This document shows, in pieces, positions 27,011 to 35,005 of a stretch of 64,000 nucleotides of DNA. Both the position numbers and the translations under genes were made by a program. Location of the stretch: the NCBI RefSeq assembly GCF_023614235.1, contig NZ_CP094264.1:4898001-4962000 (forward strand), in the 5' to 3' direction. The number at the start of each line of letters is the position of its first letter. Position 1 is the stretch's first letter. This stretch comes from Streptomyces sp. MRC013 (GTDB taxonomy: Bacteria; Actinomycetota; Actinomycetes; Streptomycetales; Streptomycetaceae). The notes beneath the pieces were generated by a model, which saw nothing but the letters and a program-made list of their open reading frames with translations, was not told the origin of the DNA and made no database searches.

Positions 27011-27802
27011 ATGATGGGACCGGCGCACTCACTCTCCGGGGCGGCGGCCTGGCTGGGGGTGGGCGCCGCGGCCACGGCCGCCGGGCACCCCATGCCGTGG
27101 CCGGTTCTCGTCGCCGGGGCGCTGATCTGCGCCGGCGCGGCGCTCGCTCCGGACCTCGACCACAGGTCGGCGACGATATCCCGGGCCTTCGGGCCGCTGT
27201 CCCGCTGGGTGTGCGAGGTCGTCGACAGGCTGTCGTACGCCGTGTACAAGGCGACCCGCACGCGTACCGACCCGCGCCGCAGCGGCGGCCACCGCACGCT
27301 GACCCACACGGCCCTCTGGGCGGTCGCGATCGGCGTCGGCGGTTCCGCGCTCGCCGTCGCCGGCGGCCGTTGGGCCGTCCTCGGCCTCCTCTTCGTCCAC
27401 CTGGTCCTCGCCGTCGAGGGCCTGCTGTGGCGGGCGGCCCGGGTCTCCAGCGACGTGCTGGTGTGGCTGCTCGGCGCGGCCGGCGCCTGGATCCTCGCCG
27501 GAGTCCTGGACCGGCCCGGGGGCGGCGCGGGCTGGCTGTTCGAGGCCCCCGGCCAGGAGTACCTGTGGCTGGGGCTGCCCATCGTGCTCGGCGCGCTGGT
27601 GCACGACGTCGGCGACGCGCTGACCGTGTCGGGCTGCCCCGTGCTGTGGCCCCTGCCGATTGGGGGGAAGCGTTGGTACCCGGTCGGGCCGCCGAAGGCG
27701 CTGCGCTTCCGGGCGGGCGGCTGGGTGGAGGTCAGGGTGCTGATGCCGCTGTTCACGGTGCTCGGCGGATACGGCGGCCTGGTCGCGCTCCGCGTGATCT
27801 GA
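27011..27802 (+). CDS. YdjM-family membrane-bound metal-dependent hydrolase
   Basis: 263 residues, about six membrane helices, of the LexA-regulated YdjM family. Conserved metal-binding residues are in MMGPAHSLSG, the cytosol-facing LAPDLDHRSATIS, SGGHRTLTHTAL and VHDVGDALT with KRWYPVG. Catalytic activity is inferred from the family only. A start at 27011 or at the next ATG is equally possible. It is divergent from the helicase gene. Confidence 0.88.
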   Translation: MMGPAHSLSGAAAWLGVGAAATAAGHPMPWPVLVAGALICAGAALAPDLDHRSATISRAFGPLSRWVCEVVDRLSYAVYKATRTRTDPRRSGGHRTLTHTALWAVAIGVGGSALAVAGGRWAVLGLLFVHLVLAVEGLLWRAARVSSDVLVWLLGAAGAWILAGVLDRPGGGAGWLFEAPGQEYLWLGLPIVLGALVHDVGDALTVSGCPVLWPLPIGGKRWYPVGPPKALRFRAGGWVEVRVLMPLFTVLGGYGGLVALRVI

Positions 27803-27908
27803 CCCCCGGCCGGCGGGGCCGGTCGGGGGCCGGTCCTCCGCGCGGCTCCGGCGCGGCGTCCCCGCCGGGGCCCCTCGGCGACGCGCCGCGCACCGCCCGA
27901 CGGCTGAC

Positions 27909-27958
27909 GGGCGGGGGCTCTTCCCGGCCGGGCGGCCGGTCGGGAAGAGTCCCCGCCC
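27909..27958. terminator. Strong bidirectional terminator
   Basis: A 23-bp stem (arms 27909-27931 and 27936-27958, two G:U-compatible mismatches) with a four-base loop, between the convergent hydrolase and MarR genes. It is one of the strongest hairpins in the window. Confidence 0.8.
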
Positions 27959-28051
27959 GGGCGGCCCGGAGCGGTCCGGCCCGCCCGGGCGCAGGGCACC
28001 CTCGGGCACACCCGGTGGCGGCCCCGCACGCCCCCGGCGGCGTACGACGGC

Positions 28052-28501
28052 TCAGCGGCACCGCTCCGGCGCCCCGTCGACCAGGACGGACAGCAGACCG
28101 CCGAGCACCTCGCGCTGCTCGGCGGTCAGCGGGGCCAGGACGTCCTCCGCGGCGGTCCGGCGCGCGCTCCTCAGCAGCCCCAGCGTGGCGCGTCCCTCGT
28201 CCGTGAGCTCGATCCGGATGACGCGCCGGTTGGCCGGGTCGGGGACGCGGCGCACCCGGCCGCTCGCCTCCAGTGCGTCGACGAGGCTGGTCACCGCGCG
28301 GGGGACGACCTCCAGCCGCTCGGCGAGGTCGGCCATGCGGGGCGGCGCCTCGTAGTGCGCGACCGTGCGCAGGAGGCGCGACTGCGCGGGCGTGATGCTG
28401 ATGTCCGCGGCCTCCAACTGCCGTTTCTGGCTGCGGTGGAGGCGGCGGGTCAACCGCAGCAGCCGCTCGGCGAGCAGGCCGTCGGCGTCGGATGCGTTCA
28501 T
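28052..28501 (-). CDS. MarR-family transcriptional regulator
   Basis: 149 residues, winged helix: SITPAQSRLLRTVAHYE, PRMADLAERLEVVPRAVTSLVDALE recognition region and the wing RVRRVPDPANRRVIRIELTDEG. The start ATG (28499-28501) has no ribosome site but a GATACT -10-like box lies 9 bases upstream, so leaderless translation is likely. It is divergent from an ABC exporter, and an imperfect palindrome between them fits autoregulation and control of the exporter. Confidence 0.92.
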   Translation of the reverse strand: MNASDADGLLAERLLRLTRRLHRSQKRQLEAADISITPAQSRLLRTVAHYEAPPRMADLAERLEVVPRAVTSLVDALEASGRVRRVPDPANRRVIRIELTDEGRATLGLLRSARRTAAEDVLAPLTAEQREVLGGLLSVLVDGAPERCR

Positions 28502-28528
28502 AATCGGAAGAGTATCAGGACCATGCTC

Positions 28529-28549
28529 ATTGTGAACATAGGTAACAAT
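28529..28549. promoter_or_regulatory. Candidate MarR operator
   Basis: ATTGTGA, seven-base spacer, TAACAAT: arms match at 6 of 7 positions, and it lies in the marR/ABC divergent gap. AT-rich for this genome. Right-hand arm overlaps the promoter region of the ABC gene, left-hand arm that of marR. Confidence 0.65.
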
Positions 28550-28613
28550 CGGCTAGGCTCTGCGGCGCAGGGCCGTGTCCCCCCCGCGGGGCGCACGACC
28601 GCGGAAGGAGCCC

Positions 28614-30527
28614 ATGCGTATCCACGCCGAGTCCACCTGGACCCCGCCGCCCCCCGACCCGGACCAGCCGCCGGCCCCGATCGGCCGCATCCTGCGCCTC
28701 TTCCACCCCTACCGCGGGCGGCTCGCCCTCGTCGGCCTGCTCGTCGGCGCCTCCTCCCTGGTGGGGGTCGCCTCGCCGTTCCTCCTGCGCGAGATCCTGG
28801 ACACGGCCATCCCGCAGGGGCGCACGGGGCTGCTCAGCCTGCTCGCGCTCGGCATGATCCTCACCGCGGTGGTGACCAGCGTCTTCGGCGTCCTGCAGAC
28901 GCTGATCTCCACCACGGTCGGGCAGCGCGTCATGCACGACCTGCGCACGGCGGTCTACGCCCGGCTCCAGCGGATGCCCCTTGCCTTCTTCACCAGGACG
29001 CGCACGGGCGAGGTCCAGTCGCGCATCGCCAACGACATCGGCGGCATGCAGGCCACCGTCACGTCGACGGCCACCTCGCTCGTCTCCAACCTCACGGCCG
29101 TCGTCGCGACGGTCGTCGCGATGCTCGCGCTCGACTGGCGGCTCACCGCCGTGTCGCTCCTGCTGCTGCCCGTCTTCGTGTGGATCAGCCGCCGGGTCGG
29201 CAGGGAGCGCAAGGCGATCACCACCCAGCGGCAGAAGCAGATGGCCGCCATGGCGGCGACGGTCACCGAGTCCCTGTCCGTCAGCGGCGTCCTGCTGGGG
29301 CGCACCATGGGCCGCGCCGACTCGCTCACCGGCTCCTTCGCCGCCGAGTCCGAGCGCCTCGTCGACCTGGAGGTCCGCGCCTCCATGGCCGGGCGGTGGC
29401 GGATGGCGTCCGTCAGCATCGTCATGGCCGCCATGCCCGCGGCGCTCTACTGGGCGGCCGGGCTCGCCCTCCGGGCGGGCGGGCCGGCGATCTCCATCGG
29501 CACGCTCGTCGCCTTCGTCTCCCTCCAGCAGGGGCTGTTCCGCCCCGCCGTCGGCCTGCTCTCCACCGGGGTGCAGATCCAGACCTCGCTCGCGCTCTTC
29601 CAGCGGATCTTCGAGTACCTCGACCTGCCCGTCGACATCACCGAGCCCGAGCGGCCCGTGCGCCTGGGGAGGGCCCGCGGCGAGGTCCGCTTCGAGGGCG
29701 TCCGCTTCCACTACGACGAGGACGGCGGCGAGGGCGGCGGGAAGGGCGCCCCCGCGCTCGACGGCATCGACCTCGTCGTCCCGGCGGGCAGCCGCCTCGC
29801 CGTCGTCGGCGCCACCGGCTCCGGCAAGTCCACCCTCGGCTACCTGGTGCCCCGCCTCTACGATGTGACCGGGGGCCGGGTCACGCTCGACGGCGTCGAC
29901 GTCCGCGACCTCGACTTCGACAGCCTCGCCCGCGCGGTGGGCGTCGTCTCCCAGGAGACGTACCTGTTCCACGCGTCGGTCGCCGACAACCTGCGCTTCG
30001 CCCGGCCCGACGCCACCGACGCCGAGATCGAGGCCGCCGCCAGGGCCGCCCAGATCCACGACCACGTCGCCTCGCTGCCCGACGGGTACGACACGCTGGT
30101 CGGCGAGCGCGGCTACCGGTTCTCGGGCGGGGAGAAGCAGCGCCTGGCCATCGCCCGGACCATCCTGCGCGATCCGCCCGTGCTCATCCTCGACGAGGCG
30201 ACCAGCGCGCTGGACACCCGGACCGAGCACGCCGTCCAGCGGGCGATCGACGACCTGTCCGCCGGCCGGACGACCATCACCATCGCCCACCGGCTCTCCA
30301 CCGTCCGCGACGCCGACCAGATCATCGTGCTGGACGCCGGGCGCATCGTCGAGCGCGGCACCCATGGGGAACTGCTCGCCCGGGACGGCCGGTACGCGGC
30401 CCTGGTCGACGGGGACGTGCCGGGGGGCGGGGACGTATCGGTGGGCGGGGAGGCGCCGCCGCTCCCGTGGGGCGCGGCGGCGCCGGACGGGGCGGGCGTC
30501 GGGCCCACCGGCCTGCGCGGCGGATGA
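28614..30527 (+). CDS. ABC exporter, fused permease and ATPase
   Basis: 637-residue half-transporter, six membrane helices followed by one nucleotide-binding domain; it would work as a homodimer. Walker A is VVGATGSGKSTLGY, Q-loop VVSQETYLFH, signature FSGGEKQRLAIAR, Walker B PVLILDEATSALD and the H-loop TIAHRLST. AAGGAG lies four bases before ATG 28614. The Gly/Pro-rich last 60 residues are non-conserved. With a divergent MarR regulator, export of a toxic compound or drug is the likely role. Confidence 0.93.
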   Translation: MRIHAESTWTPPPPDPDQPPAPIGRILRLFHPYRGRLALVGLLVGASSLVGVASPFLLREILDTAIPQGRTGLLSLLALGMILTAVVTSVFGVLQTLISTTVGQRVMHDLRTAVYARLQRMPLAFFTRTRTGEVQSRIANDIGGMQATVTSTATSLVSNLTAVVATVVAMLALDWRLTAVSLLLLPVFVWISRRVGRERKAITTQRQKQMAAMAATVTESLSVSGVLLGRTMGRADSLTGSFAAESERLVDLEVRASMAGRWRMASVSIVMAAMPAALYWAAGLALRAGGPAISIGTLVAFVSLQQGLFRPAVGLLSTGVQIQTSLALFQRIFEYLDLPVDITEPERPVRLGRARGEVRFEGVRFHYDEDGGEGGGKGAPALDGIDLVVPAGSRLAVVGATGSGKSTLGYLVPRLYDVTGGRVTLDGVDVRDLDFDSLARAVGVVSQETYLFHASVADNLRFARPDATDAEIEAAARAAQIHDHVASLPDGYDTLVGERGYRFSGGEKQRLAIARTILRDPPVLILDEATSALDTRTEHAVQRAIDDLSAGRTTITIAHRLSTVRDADQIIVLDAGRIVERGTHGELLARDGRYAALVDGDVPGGGDVSVGGEAPPLPWGAAAPDGAGVGPTGLRGG

Positions 30528-30626
30528 CACCGGCGGGGGCGGGGCGGCCCGCCGCGCGGCGCCCCGGCCGCCCCACCCCGCGGACGGGGCCGGGCGGCGG
30601 GGTCCCGCGTCCGCCCGGCCGGTCGT

Positions 30627-30666
30627 CCGCCGCGGCCGGGCGGTCCTGATCACCGGCGTGCTCGCC
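30627..30666 (+). repeat. Partial duplication of the mltG 5' end (copy 1)
   Basis: 40 bases match 30801-30840 inside mltG at 38 positions, 174 bp away in direct orientation. The inside copy encodes the RRGRVVLTTGVLA membrane anchor. In copy 1 the same frame is open (RRGRAVLITGVLAP) but ends at a TAG at 30715-30717, just before mltG. It looks like the remnant of a local duplication of the gene start. Confidence 0.75.
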
Positions 30667-30726
30667 CCGCGTGACGACATGTCCGATATGCAGAATTTAA
30701 GGGTGTATGCGAGTTAGCGTTCCCGT

Positions 30727-31608
30727 ATGAGGTATCAGGCCCCGCAGGCACCCCGTCGCAGGCACCGCAAACACCGCAGACACCGCAGGACGCGGCTGAC
30801 CCGCCGCGGCCGGGTGGTCCTGACCACCGGCGTGCTCGCCCTCCTCACGGCGGGCGTCCTGGTTCCGCTCCTCCTCGTCCGCGAGCCCCCCGTGCCGCAG
30901 CCGCCGCCGTCGAGGAGCGGGACGCTGCTCATCCCGGAGGGCTGGCGCGCCGGCCAGGTCTACGACGCCGTGGACAAGGCCCTGGACCTGCCGCCCGGCA
31001 CCACCCGCGTCGAGGCCGGCACCGCCGGGCTCGACCTGCCGGCCGCCGCGCGGGGCAACCCCGAGGGCTTCCTCTTCCCGGCGACCTACCCGATCGACGA
31101 CACGACCACGCCGCGGAGCCTGCTGCGGTACATGGTCACCACGGCGGGGGAGCGGTTCGGGACGCCGGAGGTCACCCAGGGATCCCCGCGCACCAGCACC
31201 GGCCTCTACGAGACGATCACCGTCGCCAGCATCGTGCAGGCCGAGGCGGACACGGAGGACGACATGGGCAAGGTGGCCCGCGTCATCCGCAACCGGCTCG
31301 CCCGCGGCATGCCCCTCCAGATGGACTCGACGCTCAACTACGCCCTCGACCGCTCCACCCTCGACACCTCGCGCGCCGACACCCGCGTCAAGAGCCCGTA
31401 CAACACCTACGCCGCCCCCGGACTGCCGCCGACGCCGATCGGCAACCCCGGCGAACAGGCCGTGCGCGCCGCCCTCGACCCGCCGCCCGGCGACTGGCTG
31501 TACTTCGTCACCGTCAGACCCGGCGACACCCGCTTCACCGCCGACTACACCGAACACCTGGCCAACGTCGAGGAGTTCAACCAGAACCGCCGCACCGCCG
31601 CCTCCTGA
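30727..31608 (+). CDS. mltG: Endolytic transglycosylase MltG-like protein
   Basis: Single-pass membrane enzyme that cuts nascent glycan strands and ends their growth. 293 residues: an unusually Arg/His-rich cytosolic N-terminus, one membrane helix (residues about 31-51), the LysM-like IPEGWRAGQVYDAV segment, then the YceG domain with FPATYPID, VASIVQAEADTEDDMGKVARVIRNRL (the conserved catalytic Glu region), LQMDSTLNYAL and SPYNTY. Its last 32 bases overlap the end of the convergent monooxygenase gene. No good ribosome site precedes ATG 30727. Confidence 0.88.
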   Translation: MRYQAPQAPRRRHRKHRRHRRTRLTRRGRVVLTTGVLALLTAGVLVPLLLVREPPVPQPPPSRSGTLLIPEGWRAGQVYDAVDKALDLPPGTTRVEAGTAGLDLPAAARGNPEGFLFPATYPIDDTTTPRSLLRYMVTTAGERFGTPEVTQGSPRTSTGLYETITVASIVQAEADTEDDMGKVARVIRNRLARGMPLQMDSTLNYALDRSTLDTSRADTRVKSPYNTYAAPGLPPTPIGNPGEQAVRAALDPPPGDWLYFVTVRPGDTRFTADYTEHLANVEEFNQNRRTAAS

Positions 31609-32722
31609 CGCCCCGCGGCGCCCAGGCCGGCGCCGGCTCGCGCGCCAGGAGCCTCCGCACCTCCCGGACGGCGGCCCGCCCGGCCCGGTTCGCCCCCACG
31701 GTCGACGCGGACGGACCGTACCCGACGAGGTGGACCCGCTCGTCGCGCACGGCGCGGGTGCCGTCCATCCGCACCCCGCCGCCCGGTTCGCGCAGCCGCA
31801 GCGGAGCCAGGTGGCCGATCGCCGCCCGGAAGCCGGTCGCCCAGAGGATCACGTCCGCCTCCACGGTCCGCCCCTCCCCGCCCGCCGTGCCCGGGTCCCA
31901 GGCCACGCCGGTCGGGGTGATCCGGTCGAACATCGGCAGCCGGTCCAGGACGCCGCGCGCCCGTGCCTCCCGGACCGCGTCGTCCAGCGGCAGCCCCGTC
32001 ACGCTCACCACGCTGCGCGGCGGCAGACCCCGGCGCACCCGCTCCTCCACCAGGGCGACCGCCGCCCGCCCCCGGGCCTCGCCGAAGCCCCCCTCGCGGT
32101 ACACCGGCTCGCGCCGCGTCACCCACGTCGTCTCCGCCGCCACCCCGGCGATCTCCATCAGGTGCTGCGTACCGGAGGCCCCGCCGCCGACCACGACCAC
32201 CCTCAGCCCGGCGAACGGCTCGGGCCCCGGGTAGTCCGCCGTGTGCAGCTGCCTCCCCCGGAACGTCCCCTGCCCCGGGTAGCGCGGCCAGAACGGCCGG
32301 TCCCAGGTGCCCGTCGCGTTGATCAGCGCCCGCGCCGCGTACACCCCCCCGGACGTCTCCACGCGCAGCCTCCGGCCCTCCCCGTCCCGCACCGCCTTCA
32401 CGTGGACGGGCCGGCGCACCCGCAGGTCGAACGCCTCCTCGTACCGGGCGAAGTACTCCCCGACCACCTCGGCGGAGGGCCGGTCCGCGTCCGCCCCGGT
32501 CAGCTCCATCCCGGGCAGCGCGTGCATCCCGTGCACCCTGCCGTACGTCAGCGACGGCCACCGAAACCGCCAGGCGCCGCCGGGCCCCGGGGCGTGGTCC
32601 AGCACCACGAAGTCCCGGCCGGGCGCGCCCCCGGTACGCCGCAGGTGGTACGCGGCGGACAGCCCGGCCTGCCCGGCGCCCACGACGACCACGTCCACGT
32701 CCCGCACCTCGAACCCGTTCAC
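31577..32722 (-). CDS. Flavin-containing monooxygenase / NAD(P)-binding FAD protein
   Basis: 381 residues. The FAD Rossmann motif VVVVGAGQAGLSAAYHL is at the N-terminus and the NADPH motif VVVVGGGASGTQHLMEI near residue 170; WATGF near residue 295 is the late FMO motif. Similar proteins include putative Baeyer-Villiger or N-hydroxylating enzymes; the substrate is unknown. The start taken is the GTG at 32720-32722, although GGAGG lies only 1 base upstream. It is divergent from yjbQ (63 bp). Confidence 0.85.
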   Translation of the reverse strand: MNGFEVRDVDVVVVGAGQAGLSAAYHLRRTGGAPGRDFVVLDHAPGPGGAWRFRWPSLTYGRVHGMHALPGMELTGADADRPSAEVVGEYFARYEEAFDLRVRRPVHVKAVRDGEGRRLRVETSGGVYAARALINATGTWDRPFWPRYPGQGTFRGRQLHTADYPGPEPFAGLRVVVVGGGASGTQHLMEIAGVAAETTWVTRREPVYREGGFGEARGRAAVALVEERVRRGLPPRSVVSVTGLPLDDAVREARARGVLDRLPMFDRITPTGVAWDPGTAGGEGRTVEADVILWATGFRAAIGHLAPLRLREPGGGVRMDGTRAVRDERVHLVGYGPSASTVGANRAGRAAVREVRRLLAREPAPAWAPRGVRRRRCGGSG

Positions 32723-32785
32723 GCCTCCACCAACCCCCCGGACGCCGGGGATCTTCCCGGGCCGCCGGGCGGGCACCATGGAGCC

Positions 32786-33208
32786 ATGAGCGACGCATTC
32801 ACCACCCGCATCCTGGACATCGCCACCGGACGCCGCGAGACCGTCCACGACCTGACGGAGGCGTGCGCCGCCTTCCTCGACGAGGTGACGGCCGGCCGCG
32901 ACGGCCTGCTGAACGTCTTCACCCCGCACGCCACGGCCGGCGTCGCCCTGATCGAGACGGGCTCGGGCAGCGACGACGACCTGCTGGCCGCCCTGCACAC
33001 CCTCCTCCCCGCCGACGAGCGCTGGCAGCACCGCCACGGCAGCCCCGGCCACGGCCGCGACCACGTCCTGCCGGCCCTGGTCCCGCCCCACGCGACCCTC
33101 CCGGTCGTCGACGGCCGCCTGGCGCTCGGCACCTGGCAGTCGGTCTGCCTGGTCGACACCAACAAGGACAACCCGGAGCGGCAGGTGCGGTTGTCGTTCC
33201 TCGGGTAG
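32786..33208 (+). CDS. YjbQ/UPF0047-family protein
   Basis: 140-residue compact beta protein, with the family motifs NVFTPHATAGVALIE, HGSPGHGRDHVLPALVPP and GTWQSVCLVDTN. Homologues have weak thiamine-phosphate-synthase activity in some assays, but the physiological role is not settled. It marks the left border of the accessory island: conserved genes lie to its left, the defence operon to its right. Confidence 0.9.
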   Translation: MSDAFTTRILDIATGRRETVHDLTEACAAFLDEVTAGRDGLLNVFTPHATAGVALIETGSGSDDDLLAALHTLLPADERWQHRHGSPGHGRDHVLPALVPPHATLPVVDGRLALGTWQSVCLVDTNKDNPERQVRLSFLG

Positions 33209-33326
33209 CAGCGGGTACTGCGGGACTGCCGGCGGGATGCCCGGCCGCACCGAGTGGTGGGTCAGCGCCGGTCCCCCGCGTGCGGGGGTGCGCTCTCGCC
33301 GACTTGCCGGGCGGCCCGGGCTGCCG

Positions 33327-33355
33327 TGGTTCACCGATCGCGACGGCGTGAACCA
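33327..33355. promoter_or_regulatory. Inverted repeat upstream of the Wadjet operon
   Basis: TGGTTCAC, 13-base spacer, GTGAACCA: perfect 8-bp arms, 58 bases before the jetA start. It is in the 204-bp promoter gap of the operon and is a candidate operator. The same gap also holds a GC hairpin at 33270-33290. Confidence 0.5.
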
Positions 33356-33412
33356 GCCGGGTGCTCCGGCCCCTGCCGGGGGGGAGGGGCGGCTGGGGGA
33401 GAATGGCGGGTG

Positions 33413-35005
33413 ATGACCGCGCCCTCCGCCACCGCCTCGACCGGTCCGGATCCCGAACCGGACGGATTCGGCCCCTTCGCCCACCTCACCGTGAAGAACA
33501 CCCCGCTCTACCGGCAGGTGATGCGGGTGTTTCTCGTGGCCAAGGAACGGTTTGCCGTTCATCTGCGTCCCGAGGACGTGCATGGGGCGCTGCCGGCGGA
33601 CATCCGTCCCGCCGAACCCGAGGCCGTCGCCGCCGCGCTCGACAAACTCGTGGTCTGGGGCAACCTGCGGGCCGATCCGGACACCGCCCGGGTCACCGCC
33701 GTCGAGGACTTCTACCGGAAGCGGTTCGTCTACCAGCTCACGCGTGAGGGGGAGGCCGCCGAGGAGGCGCTGTCCGCCTACGACGAGGCACTCGGCCGCC
33801 GCGGCGCGCTCCAGGCCGTCGCCCTGCACGACATCGTCACCCACCTGCGCGCCCTGTTCGTCCTAGCCGCCGAGGAGGAACCCGACCCGGCCAAGGCGCA
33901 CCTGGCGCTCGACGCGTTGGCCAGCCGCTTCGCGGCGCTCGCCGACAACGCCCGCGCCTTCATGGGGTCTCTCCAGCGGACCATCGACCTGCACGACGTC
34001 GAGGAGGAGGTCTTCCTCGCGTACAAGGATCGGCTCATCCAGTACCTGGAGCGATTCATCCAGGACCTGATCACGCTGGGCGGACGGATCGCCCGGCTGG
34101 TTCTGGAGCTGGAGGGGGACGGAAGGGTGGAGTCTCTGCTGAGGGCCGCCGCCGGGCGGGAGGCCGCCGACGCCTCGCCGGAGGAGTCCGACCAGGCCGA
34201 GGAGGAGGCGTTCCAGCGGTGGGCCGTGCGCTGGGCGGGGCTCGGCGCGTGGTTCGTCGGCAGGGACGGGCGCGAGTCGCAGGCCCGGCTTCTGCGTGGC
34301 CGGGCGCTCGGCGCGATCCCGCAGCTCCTGGCCATCGTACGGACACTGAACGAGCGCCGGGCGGGGCGCTCGGACCGGTCCGCCGACTTCCGGACCCTGG
34401 CCCGCTGGTTCGCCGAGGCGCCCGACGACGACGCCCGGCACCGGCTGTGGCGGGCCGCCTTCGGCCTCTATCCTGCCCGGCACCTCACCGTCGACGCCGA
34501 CACACTCACCGTCCGCGCGGCACGTCCTGTCCCGGCTGCGACCCCGTGGGCCGAGGCGGAGCCGCTGCGGATCAGCCCACAGCTGCGACGGACCGGGAGT
34601 TACGAGCGGCGTGGCAAGCCCCGCAAGGTCGAGGACCGGGAGGAGCGGCGGCGGGCTCTCGCCGAGACGGCCGCCAAGCAGGCCGCGGAGACCGCGGCTG
34701 CCCGCGCCCGGCTCGTCACCGACGGCGTCACGCGCCTGTCGGGCCTCGGCGAGCTCGACCCGGCCTCCTTCGGACTGTTCCTCCAGCTGCTCGGAGACGC
34801 GCTGGCCACTTGGCGACCCGGGATGCGGCACACCGTGGCCACCAGCAACGACGGCTCCATGGAGATCAGGCTCACCGCGCTCACCGACGGCACCACCGCC
34901 GAGATCCGTACGCCCGGCGGAGTCTTCAGGGGCCCGGACCACCTCGTCGAGATCGTCGACCTGACGGACGGGGACGAGTTGACGGACGGAGACGCCGACC
35001 GATGA
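33413..35005 (+). CDS. jetA: Wadjet protein JetA (TIGR02677 family, kleisin-like)
   Basis: 530 residues. The family is the MukF/kleisin-type subunit of Wadjet, an SMC complex that recognises and linearises circular plasmids. Seen here: N-terminal winged-helix-like part (HLTVKNTPLYRQVMRVF, LDKLVVWGNLRADPDTARV), long helical middle, and a basic C-terminal segment with an ERRGKPRKVEDREERRRAL helix. First gene of a four-gene operon; its stop overlaps the jetB start as ATGA. Identification rests on protein recognition plus the order of all four partners. Confidence 0.92.
   Translation: MTAPSATASTGPDPEPDGFGPFAHLTVKNTPLYRQVMRVFLVAKERFAVHLRPEDVHGALPADIRPAEPEAVAAALDKLVVWGNLRADPDTARVTAVEDFYRKRFVYQLTREGEAAEEALSAYDEALGRRGALQAVALHDIVTHLRALFVLAAEEEPDPAKAHLALDALASRFAALADNARAFMGSLQRTIDLHDVEEEVFLAYKDRLIQYLERFIQDLITLGGRIARLVLELEGDGRVESLLRAAAGREAADASPEESDQAEEEAFQRWAVRWAGLGAWFVGRDGRESQARLLRGRALGAIPQLLAIVRTLNERRAGRSDRSADFRTLARWFAEAPDDDARHRLWRAAFGLYPARHLTVDADTLTVRAARPVPAATPWAEAEPLRISPQLRRTGSYERRGKPRKVEDREERRRALAETAAKQAAETAAARARLVTDGVTRLSGLGELDPASFGLFLQLLGDALATWRPGMRHTVATSNDGSMEIRLTALTDGTTAEIRTPGGVFRGPDHLVEIVDLTDGDELTDGDADR

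Noticed and set aside
24313..28029. A 1238-codon minus-strand frame across the helicase and hydrolase region
   Set aside because: Shadow frame of the helicase gene; the true frame has all helicase motifs and this one has none.
33269..33292. GTCCCCCGCGTGCGGGGGTGC looks like one repeat of a type I-E CRISPR array of streptomycetes
   Set aside because: There is only one copy, with no spacer-repeat periodicity and no cas genes in the window; a simple GC hairpin explains it.
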